Origin: JANQQN01 sp964519665
Lineage (GTDB): Bacteria > Myxococcota > Kuafuiibacteriia > Kuafuiibacteriales > Kuafuiibacteriaceae
Reading direction: 5' to 3'
Length of the DNA stretch: 64,000 bases
Assembly (NCBI GenBank): GCA_964519665.1
Contig: CAZFIV010000007.1
Coordinates: forward strand, 62,001 to 126,000
Shown here: one piece after another, positions 17,057-24,545 of the stretch
How positions within the stretch are numbered: the first letter of the stretch is position 1
Layout: the number at the start of each line of letters is the position of its first letter
Program-made: the position numbers and the translations under genes
The notes under the pieces: generated by a model
Told to the model about the DNA's origin: nothing
The model's database searches: none
The model's input: the letters and a program-made list of their open reading frames with translations, nothing else

Positions 17057-18457
17057 ATGACCTTAGACAAGGTCAGTATCGCCATGGCTCCGACGCGTGG
17101 ACCAGTCGCCGTTATCGACCGCGATCCGGCTGTTCATCGTGCGGTGCGTGACTGGCTCGAGCCCAGCGGCTATTCGGTCGTCGAGTATGTCGACGGTAGC
17201 GCATTCCTCGGGTCGGAAACCACGCAGTGGTTTGCTGTTTGCGTCGACTTCGAGACTGACAGCGCGTCGAGCATGGCCTTGCTGCACGACCTCCAGCTCC
17301 GCGACCGGGACCTCCCGGTCGTGGCCATGACCGCGGCCGGGGATCCGGAAGTAGGAGCGATGGCGATTCGCGCCGGCGCCTACGACTGCTTAGCCAAGCC
17401 GCTCGACCAGGCGAGATTCCTGGCGTCGGTATATCGCGCCGTCGAACGGAGAGGCCTCATCATGGCACTTCGCCGCTTCGAGGCTCAGCTGCGCGACCCA
17501 CCGCCGTTCATGGGTATCATCGGCGACTCACCTGGGATGCACGAGCTGTATCGACAGATGCAGCGCGTTCTCGAAAGTGACGTGGCGGTGGCTATCCAGG
17601 GCGAAAGCGGGACCGGAAAGGAGTTGGTGGCCCGAGCCATCCACTACTCGGGTCGTCGAGCGTCCGGACCATTCGTGGCGATCAATTGCGCCGCGATTCC
17701 GGAGGCGCTGCACGAGTCGGAGCTGTTTGGCCACGAGCGGGGCGCGTTCATGGGGGCCGTAGGTACCCATCGCGGTCGGTTCGAACAGGCCAACGGCGGT
17801 ACCCTGTTCTTGGACGAAGTGGGTGACCTGAGCGCGCTCACGCAGGCGAGCTTGCTCCGCACTCTGCAAGAGCAGACCATTCGCCGCCTCGGCAGCACGA
17901 CGGACATCAAGGTCGATGTCCGCGTGATCAGCGCCTCTCCGGTCGACCTCAGCTCGCACGTTCAGGCCAAGCGATTCCGCGAAGACTTGTATTTCCGGCT
18001 GTCGGTCTATCCGCTGAAGGTGCCGCCGCTCCGCGAGCGTCGGGAGGACGTCACGCCCCTGGTGAGTCACTTCCTGGACCGATACGCGGCGGACGTGGGG
18101 CGCACGATTCAGCGCGTGTCACCGGCGGCGATGGATTTACTGATGAAGCACCACTGGCCGGGCAACGTCCGGGAGCTCCAGAACGTGGTTCATCGCGCGA
18201 TGCTGTCATGCGACGCCGACGAGATCGACGTTGGGCATCTGCCCGCCGACCTGCGACAAGAACGGGACGGTGACTTCGAATCGGGGGCGCAGGATGGCGA
18301 AGTCGTTCCGCTGCGCGAGCTCGAACGGCGGGCGATCCGCCGCGCTCTTCGGGCGACCAACGGCTCGGTCGAGAAGGCCGCTCGGCTCCTGGGCATGGGG
18401 CGGGCGACGCTCTACCGCCGCCTGGCTCGCTACGGCTCGGAAGCCAGCCCAGACTGA
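17057..18457 (+). CDS. sigma-54-dependent response regulator with GAFMGA loop
   Basis: A 466-residue NtrC-type regulator. The receiver domain (about residues 16-130) has Asp21/Asp23, the phospho-acceptor Asp64, and Thr and Lys in MTAAGD and AKPL. The AAA+ domain (about 145-385) has Walker A GESGTGKE, Walker B GGTLFLDEVGDL, and FREDLYFRLSVYPL with the arginine finger region. A FIS-type helix-turn-helix closes the protein. The sigma-54 contact loop, normally GAFTGA, reads GAFMGA at residues 229-234, replacing the key Thr. No sensor kinase is adjacent. The 3' end overlaps the convergent PATAN gene by 28 bp. ATG 17084 is an alternative start. Confidence 0.93.
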   Translation: MTLDKVSIAMAPTRGPVAVIDRDPAVHRAVRDWLEPSGYSVVEYVDGSAFLGSETTQWFAVCVDFETDSASSMALLHDLQLRDRDLPVVAMTAAGDPEVGAMAIRAGAYDCLAKPLDQARFLASVYRAVERRGLIMALRRFEAQLRDPPPFMGIIGDSPGMHELYRQMQRVLESDVAVAIQGESGTGKELVARAIHYSGRRASGPFVAINCAAIPEALHESELFGHERGAFMGAVGTHRGRFEQANGGTLFLDEVGDLSALTQASLLRTLQEQTIRRLGSTTDIKVDVRVISASPVDLSSHVQAKRFREDLYFRLSVYPLKVPPLRERREDVTPLVSHFLDRYAADVGRTIQRVSPAAMDLLMKHHWPGNVRELQNVVHRAMLSCDADEIDVGHLPADLRQERDGDFESGAQDGEVVPLRELERRAIRRALRATNGSVEKAARLLGMGRATLYRRLARYGSEASPD

Positions 18458-19587
18458 GGGGCGTGCGCGTCGAATCGCAGCCATCCGCTCCGATGAAAGC
18501 TGCGGATGATGTCGAGCGCTTCGACGTCGTGCATCGGGCTGACCTGCATGATCGCTTGCACGGACCGCCGCCCGTCGATACGGGCCAAAATATAGCGCTC
18601 TTTCGCGGTCAGCCGCTTGAGGTCGCCGGATTCGAGTTCGGTGACCAGAACCGGCCTCGCTGATCGCGGGGGATGGTCATCGGAGGTCATGGACGCCATC
18701 TCGTCGAGCTGAGCGACCAACGCGAGCGAACGCGGGTCATCGGGCCGCTCCTTTGCGCTCTCGCTGGCATGCTGCAGCGCTTCGGAGTACCGACCCTGGT
18801 CCATCGCGACCAAGGCGAGGTCGAGGTGCGTCTGTCCGGTCTCCGGCGCGGCGAGGGTTGGGAGCGAGGCGCTGGTCGACCGAATCGGGGCGACGATCCC
18901 GGCCCGATGGAGCTCGACCAGCTCTTTGGCGAGCGCAAAGTCGCTGGCATGGGTTTCGAGCATCAACGCTTCGACGCTGAGACCGCGGCGGGCGAGGGTC
19001 AGCAGCCGCTCGCGAAACGAGCCGGGGGCGAGGGTGCGGGGCACTCGTTCATCGTTAACCCCGATCAGCATGCTGCTCTCAGGAAACACGGTGTTGAAGA
19101 CATTCCAGACTTCCTCGCGGTTGTGCCCCTCGGTGTGGATGTCGATCAGAGGGAGAGCGAGCGGGATCTCTCCGGTCGACGGTTCCGGCCGCTGCACCGT
19201 CGTCAGTTGGAATCGCCCCTCCGTCCATCGGAACGCGTGCAAAAGCGTTTCGGCCGTTTTGATCCGCAGGCATTGGATCACCTGCTCCTCCGGCACCAAT
19301 CCGATCATGACGAGAATACGCCCCAGTCGCACGCCCGTATGACGTTGGGTTCTATAGGCCTGCTGGAGCTGTTCTTCGGTCACCAACTCGTAGTGCAGGA
19401 GGAATTGACCGAAGTACTGTCGGGGATTATTGCTCGCGGCCCGCACGGCGGCGCCTTCGACGAGCTCGAAGGTCTGGCGCTCGGGGCCGCGTTCGACGCT
19501 GAGTGCCCCCGTGACATCACGGTTGGCCATCCAGACCGTCAGGTCTGGCAAGGACATCACGGAAAGATCGCCTTCGATGGTCCCCAT
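18430..19587 (-). CDS. DUF4388 (PATAN) domain protein
   Basis: A 385-residue soluble protein. The N-terminal 95 residues (from MGTIEGDL) form a DUF4388/PATAN domain, a signalling module of deltaproteobacteria and cyanobacteria thought to mediate protein contacts in regulatory networks. An MshEN-like helical part (GQFLLHYELVTEEQLQQAY, LGRILVMIGLVPEEQVIQ) follows. The middle has one TPR-like unit (DLALVAMDQGRYSEALQHA), and the C-terminus resembles a winged-helix-like fold. I place the start at ATG 19587, which has GAGG seven bases upstream; the frame remains open to 19644. It is convergent with the sigma-54 activator and overlaps its end by 28 bp. Confidence 0.75.
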   Translation of the reverse strand: MGTIEGDLSVMSLPDLTVWMANRDVTGALSVERGPERQTFELVEGAAVRAASNNPRQYFGQFLLHYELVTEEQLQQAYRTQRHTGVRLGRILVMIGLVPEEQVIQCLRIKTAETLLHAFRWTEGRFQLTTVQRPEPSTGEIPLALPLIDIHTEGHNREEVWNVFNTVFPESSMLIGVNDERVPRTLAPGSFRERLLTLARRGLSVEALMLETHASDFALAKELVELHRAGIVAPIRSTSASLPTLAAPETGQTHLDLALVAMDQGRYSEALQHASESAKERPDDPRSLALVAQLDEMASMTSDDHPPRSARPVLVTELESGDLKRLTAKERYILARIDGRRSVQAIMQVSPMHDVEALDIIRSFHRSGWLRFDAHAPQSGLASEP

Positions 19588-19650
19588 GCTGTTGCCTCGA
19601 TCCTTCGCGGATGATGCTTGTCTCAGGCGCAGCGAACCGCCCACAATGAG

Positions 19651-20553
19651 ATGGTGTCAGTCCGTCCTCAGGTCACGGTCTACGTCAAGCCCGGCTACGC
19701 GCGGTGCGATACCGCTGTAGCGACCATGGAACGCGTTAGGGAGCAGGTGCCCTTCGAACTCGCTTTGATCGACGTGTCGACGGACCCTAAGCTCGACCAG
19801 AAGTTTGGCCGTGACGTGCCGGTGGTCATGATCGACGACCGCCAGGCGTTCAAGGCGAGCGTGCCGGAGGCCGCGTTCAAGCGCCGCGTCAAGCGGGCCG
19901 GTCGATCATCCGGAGGCCAACCGACGAACCCAGAAAACGGACCGATGGTCATCGACGCGCTCGAGGGTCTCGACGCTCAAGCCCCCCGCGTGCCGGCGCC
20001 CGTTATGTTGGCGGTGGTCGCGCTGACGGTCATTGGCGCTCTGTACTGGGCGTGGGGCGGGATCAGCGAAGCTCGATTCGCCCGGGGCCGGCTGGCCCGC
20101 GAGCTGCTTCAGGTTCAAGCGCGAAACACCGTGCCGCCATCGTTTGCCCTCGTCGACGCAGAGGGGAAAAGCGTTCGCAGTATCGACCGGTTTCGAGAGC
20201 GGGTCGTGTTCATCAACTTCTGGGCAACCTGGTGCCCGCCATGCGTGGAAGAGATGCCCTCGATGAAGCGACTCCAGGAGAAGATGGTCGACGAACCGCG
20301 GTTTGCGATGCTCGCGATCAGCACCGACGACGACTGGTCGGCGGTCCGAAAGTTCTTTCGAGGTCCTCCGCCCTTCGACGTCCTGCTGGATGACAAGGGC
20401 GTGGCGGAAACCTACGGCACAACGAAGTTCCCGGAGACATACATAATTGTCGACGGTAGGCTCGTTGGTTACATCGTGGGACCGAGAGACTGGGATACCT
20501 GGTATGCGGAGGCATATCTGAGGGCGCTATCGGAGCACGGCTCAGCCTTGTGA
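19651..20553 (+). CDS. glutaredoxin-like / TlpA thioredoxin fusion, membrane-anchored
   Basis: A 300-residue fusion. Residues 7-85 read as a DUF836/glutaredoxin-like fold (VYVKPGYARCDTA, then VPVVMIDD), but the usual CxxC is YxxC, with only Cys19 left. A transmembrane helix (about 98-118) follows. The C-terminal domain is a TlpA/ResA-type thioredoxin with FWATWCPPC, Cys195 and Cys198. The topology would place the glutaredoxin part in the cytosol and the thioredoxin part in the periplasm. The start is at ATG 19651; the frame also opens at TTG 19618. It is divergent from the PATAN gene on its left (63 bp). Confidence 0.8.
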   Translation: MVSVRPQVTVYVKPGYARCDTAVATMERVREQVPFELALIDVSTDPKLDQKFGRDVPVVMIDDRQAFKASVPEAAFKRRVKRAGRSSGGQPTNPENGPMVIDALEGLDAQAPRVPAPVMLAVVALTVIGALYWAWGGISEARFARGRLARELLQVQARNTVPPSFALVDAEGKSVRSIDRFRERVVFINFWATWCPPCVEEMPSMKRLQEKMVDEPRFAMLAISTDDDWSAVRKFFRGPPPFDVLLDDKGVAETYGTTKFPETYIIVDGRLVGYIVGPRDWDTWYAEAYLRALSEHGSAL

Positions 20554-20596
20554 GCTGCGCCTGCGAGCACGACTGCATGTCGCGGGGCGTGTGCCC

Positions 20597-22186
20597 TCAG
20601 CGGGGCGGACGGCCTCGCTTTTCGTCCAAACGGCGCGTGGCGTCGATCAGGACCCACCGCGTATCGAGGCGGATCTCGGGTGGTTCGGGCCAGGCACTTC
20701 GCTGCGGGTCGCGTCGAAACACGGCGTCGCCCTGGTCCCACGTCAACATTTCCTGCAGGGCTTCTTGAATTTCTCGTTGCACGAGCTTTTCGAGGGTGGC
20801 CATGTCAACGAGGTTGAGCTTGGCCAGGACCGTGGCGACGACTGCGTCTCGGTCCAGGTCTTCCGGGCTGATGACGTGCCGCTTGAGCTCGGCTAGGCTG
20901 AGCAGGTCGTTGTCGAGCAAGTGGCGGCTCAGCGGTTTGCCGCCGGGATGGCGAGCCCCGACGAGGCTCCCTTGGTACAGCTCGATTCGCCCGTCGCCTT
21001 GGGGCCCGCGCACGACCAGGGTACCGGTCGCCCTCTGGTTGAGCAGAAAGTCGAGGAGCTCGGCCACCGAGAACAGACGTAGGTCACCGCTGAAGCTCCC
21101 TTCCGATGGTTCGGAGTCATCCTGGTCTTCCCGGACCGTCGGTTGGGGCTTTCGGGTCTGGTTAAAGGCCTGAGCGAGGGCTTCCTGGATATTGTCATCG
21201 TCCGGGCTGAATGCCGCGGCGCGGATCAGTACGTTCGCGGCTTCGCGGGGCTGCCCCGCGTCGAGCAGAGCCAGGCCGAGCTCGTAGTGGTACTCCGAGT
21301 TCTCGCTGGCCAGGAGCGTGGCCTTCCGCAAAGACGCGATCGCGTCGGGGAGGGAGCCGTTCTTTCGATGGGCGACGCCCAGTTTGAGGTGGGCCGGCGC
21401 AAGGTCGGGTTGCAGCCGGATCGATTCCTTGAGGTGTTTGATCGCGGCCGTCAGCGCGTTGACCTCCAGAAACCCGGAGCCGAGTGAGAGCTGGGTCTGC
21501 GCGGTCTTGGGTCCGCGGGCCGAAGCGTTGATCAGGAGGTCGACCGCTTCTTTTTGACGCCCGCGTCGCGCCATCTGCCCGCCGAGCGCGACGGCGGATG
21601 TCACGTCGCTTTCGTCGAGCGCAGTTACGCGTCCGAGCGCTTCGATGTAGGAATCCTGGTCACCGAGCCGCTCGTGTAGTCGCGCTTGGACGCGATGGAC
21701 GTCCGGGTCGTTGGGCGCGAGGGCGACGGCCCGTTCGATGTGCTGAGTAGCGTCGTGGGGGCGGTCGGCGGCCACCAGAGCCTGGGCCAAAGCCAGCTGA
21801 AGGGGCGCCGAGTCAGGATGACGTCCGATGGCGACCCGCAGACTCAGCGCCGCGGCGGCGCCGTCGCCCATTTTAGTGAGAACGCGACCTACCAACGCTG
21901 CTGCGTCGGGCGGTGAATTTGGAAGCTGAGAGGCCCGGCGTCCCGCAGTGAGCGCTTCCGGAATCGCGCCGACGGTTTCGAACGCTTCACCAACCGCGGT
22001 CAGAACGGTCGGGTTATCTCGGCCTACGCCCGCTGCGCGCTTTATGCACTGCAGGGCCTGCTCGTGGTGTCCGGCGCTATGAAGGGCGAGGCCATATCTC
22101 AACCAAGCGTCCGGGTCTTGAGGGTGCCCGCGAGCAGCCTCCCCCAACGCGGTCAGAGATGGCGCGCGTTCATCCACGTCGCGCAT
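20597..22186 (-). CDS. TPR protein with C-terminal DUF4388 (PATAN) domain
   Basis: A 529-residue protein. From about residue 10 to 345 it is a chain of tetratricopeptide repeats (for example DAWLRYGLALHSAGHHEQAL and EYHYELGLALLDAGQPREA). A Gln/Glu/Ser linker and a DUF4388/PATAN domain (SFSGDLRLFSVAELLDFLL, then IELYQGSLVGARHPGG) follow. It is cytosolic and most likely a regulatory scaffold; the partner is not evident. The start is placed at ATG 22186. The frame stays open to 22411, which would overlap the divergent kinase gene by 84 bp. The two PATAN genes lie on either side of the redox fusion. Confidence 0.8.
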   Translation of the reverse strand: MRDVDERAPSLTALGEAARGHPQDPDAWLRYGLALHSAGHHEQALQCIKRAAGVGRDNPTVLTAVGEAFETVGAIPEALTAGRRASQLPNSPPDAAALVGRVLTKMGDGAAAALSLRVAIGRHPDSAPLQLALAQALVAADRPHDATQHIERAVALAPNDPDVHRVQARLHERLGDQDSYIEALGRVTALDESDVTSAVALGGQMARRGRQKEAVDLLINASARGPKTAQTQLSLGSGFLEVNALTAAIKHLKESIRLQPDLAPAHLKLGVAHRKNGSLPDAIASLRKATLLASENSEYHYELGLALLDAGQPREAANVLIRAAAFSPDDDNIQEALAQAFNQTRKPQPTVREDQDDSEPSEGSFSGDLRLFSVAELLDFLLNQRATGTLVVRGPQGDGRIELYQGSLVGARHPGGKPLSRHLLDNDLLSLAELKRHVISPEDLDRDAVVATVLAKLNLVDMATLEKLVQREIQEALQEMLTWDQGDAVFRRDPQRSAWPEPPEIRLDTRWVLIDATRRLDEKRGRPPR

Positions 22187-22327
22187 ACTCAGGCTATTCG
22201 CAACATGGGTGTCAACAGGTCGCGGCCCGATGTCGCGAGGATGTCGCTCACTCTGGGAATCGCAAAACTCTTCGGAGGAGTGCACTTTGCCGAGCTCGGG
22301 AGCGCCATGTCGTTCTAAACTAGGCGC

Positions 22328-24535
22328 ATGGCAGGCGAAGGTTCGAAGGGTGCCCATGGCGGCGCGGGCAGTGAAGATAACCTCCCGCTCGCGGAGCCCG
22401 ACGAAATCCAAGAGGTCGGAGCGGCTCCGATTCGGTTATCCCGAACCGGAACCGAGAATCCAGGTGCGTCGGTCCTCGGTTCGACCGAGGCCAGTGAACC
22501 CTCGAGTGTTCCGATCGACCTTTCGAATCTCACGGGGAGCTCGGTCGGAGAGGAGGTGACCGAGGGCCAGGTCGTTGACGACGCGCCGGTCTCTGGCGCG
22601 CCCCCGCCGCGACGGGGGGGCCCTCCGACGGACGTTCGTCGAGAAACCTCCGACACCGACGCGCCCGAGTCGCGCTTGGGAACGACCCTCGCGGGTCGCT
22701 ACCGCCTCGAGCGCGTGATCGCCAAGGGCGGAATGGGGCGGGTTTATCTCGCGACCCAACTGCCGCTCGAGCGTCAGGTCGCCATCAAGTTGCTGGTCAA
22801 TCAGCGGTTCGACGCCGAGTTCCGCCAGCGTTTCTTCTTGGAGGCTTCGACCTGCGCCCGCTTGGTCCATCGCCACATCGTGACCGTCCACGACTACGGA
22901 GAGGCCGAGAACGGCGAGCTCTTCATGGCGATGGAGTACCTCGACGGTATTCCTCTTTCGAAGCTCATTCAAAAGCAAGTAAGGTTGCCTAGCGAGCGGG
23001 CCTGCAAGATCGCGCTGCAGGTCTGTCGCGCCCTGCGCACGGCCCATAAGACGGGTGTCGTTCACCGCGACCTTAAGCCGGGCAACGTCATCGTGCTGAC
23101 CGACGAGGATCAAGACGGAAACGATTTCATCAAAGTTCTTGATTTCGGGCTCGTCAAAGCCTTCCAACAGGATACCGGCACCCTTACCGATCTGACCAAA
23201 TCCGGTACTTGGCTCGGTTCGCCCCGCTATATGGCTCCCGAACAGATCCGCTGTCAGCCCGTGGACCCACGCACTGATATCTATTCCTTGGGCGTGATCT
23301 TGTTTCACATGTTGGCGGGACGGCCTCCGTTTATCGGCTCGAACAGCATGGAGGTGCTCGAGCAGCACCTCCGCGACAAGCCGCCCTCGATCGCCGACGT
23401 GTTGGGGCGCTCCGATTATGCGCCGGAGCTCGAGGTGATCGTCGAGCGCTGCCTCAAGAAAGACGCGGCCCAGCGCTACCAGAGCATGGACGAGCTCATC
23501 GGTGACCTGAAGGCTGCCTACCGCTTGATTACCGGCGTTAGCCTGCACACCGAGTCGACGCTCCCGACCTTCGCCGAGATCGCCGATCCCTCGCTTGCGG
23601 TCTCTCCCCCGACGGTAACGCCGACCGGCTCGGTCGGCCGACCACTGCCGCAAGATACGATGGCTCTGCACGACGCGAGCTCCGTGAACGTAGCCCGGGT
23701 GACCGGGACCATCCGAACCCCGCTCGAAATGCTGGAGGCGTCGAATCCGAGTGGGATTCAAGACATGGTCGTGCCCCATCTCGACGAGCCGTTCGATCCG
23801 CAGGCAGTGAGCGTCATCGAGGATGGCTCGCTGATCGTTAGACCGCGGGCGCTTCGCTGGGTCGGGGTTGCGGCGCTCTTGGTCTTGGTGCTGGTGGCGG
23901 GCTTCCTGTCGGTCCGGGCCTTCGCGCCGAAGCCGGTGGCGACGGTCAAAGTTCGTTTCGATTCCCGACCGCAGGGAGCGGAAGTCTTCTTGGACGGTCG
24001 ACTGCTGGGCGTAACGCCCATGAAGTACAACGCCACGGATTACGAGCCGGGATCGATGAAAACGTTCGTGGTGCGCAAGACGGGGTACCAGGAATATAAG
24101 CTGAATAAGCGCATCGAAGGCGAGGAGGTCGACCTTCATGCCGCCTTGGTTCCGGTGCCGGTACCACCACCGAGAATCAAGTCTCCCCCGCCGCCGGTCG
24201 ATCGCTCCCAACGGTCCGAACGGTCGGAGCGACGGCGCCGCGATTCCGATGTCGAACGCTCGGACCGCAGAGGGAGTTCGGCGGACTCCGATCGTTCGTC
24301 ACGGCGCCGAGGCTCGGCCGAGCGAGACCGCGGATCGCGCCGAGATCGCGACACCGATCGAGGTCGAGCCGAAGATCGCCGCCGGCGTCGAACCGAGTCG
24401 ACGCGGATCGAACGAGCGAAGCCGCCGCGGCCGGTCGACGACGGAACCGAGACTCGGCTGGAGGATGAAACCGCCCGAACCAAGAAGCCGCAGCTTCACA
24501 TCGTTGATGACGAGCCGCTGCCCATAGTCGACTGA
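22328..24535 (+). CDS. Ser/Thr protein kinase with transmembrane helix and PEGA domain
   Basis: A 735-residue Hanks-type kinase. A disordered N-terminus (1-115) is followed by the kinase domain (about 120-400) with AKGGMGRVYLA, VAIK, HRDLKPGN (Asp248), DFG, MAPEQ and DPRTDIYSLG, so it should be active. A Pro/Thr-rich linker leads to a transmembrane helix (about 515-535), an extracytoplasmic PEGA domain (SRPQGAEVFLDGRLLGVTP) and a long Arg/Ser/Asp-rich tail. PEGA domains are thought to bind envelope components, so this is a likely envelope-sensing kinase. It is divergent from the TPR-PATAN gene and convergent with plsB (10 bp apart). Confidence 0.92.
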   Translation: MAGEGSKGAHGGAGSEDNLPLAEPDEIQEVGAAPIRLSRTGTENPGASVLGSTEASEPSSVPIDLSNLTGSSVGEEVTEGQVVDDAPVSGAPPPRRGGPPTDVRRETSDTDAPESRLGTTLAGRYRLERVIAKGGMGRVYLATQLPLERQVAIKLLVNQRFDAEFRQRFFLEASTCARLVHRHIVTVHDYGEAENGELFMAMEYLDGIPLSKLIQKQVRLPSERACKIALQVCRALRTAHKTGVVHRDLKPGNVIVLTDEDQDGNDFIKVLDFGLVKAFQQDTGTLTDLTKSGTWLGSPRYMAPEQIRCQPVDPRTDIYSLGVILFHMLAGRPPFIGSNSMEVLEQHLRDKPPSIADVLGRSDYAPELEVIVERCLKKDAAQRYQSMDELIGDLKAAYRLITGVSLHTESTLPTFAEIADPSLAVSPPTVTPTGSVGRPLPQDTMALHDASSVNVARVTGTIRTPLEMLEASNPSGIQDMVVPHLDEPFDPQAVSVIEDGSLIVRPRALRWVGVAALLVLVLVAGFLSVRAFAPKPVATVKVRFDSRPQGAEVFLDGRLLGVTPMKYNATDYEPGSMKTFVVRKTGYQEYKLNKRIEGEEVDLHAALVPVPVPPPRIKSPPPPVDRSQRSERSERRRRDSDVERSDRRGSSADSDRSSRRRGSAERDRGSRRDRDTDRGRAEDRRRRRTESTRIERAKPPRPVDDGTETRLEDETARTKKPQLHIVDDEPLPIVD

Positions 24536-24545
24536 CCGGCGGGCT

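Noticed and set aside
22436..24211. 591-residue minus-strand open frame over the PEGA kinase
   Set aside because: Shadow of a kinase with all catalytic motifs on the plus strand.
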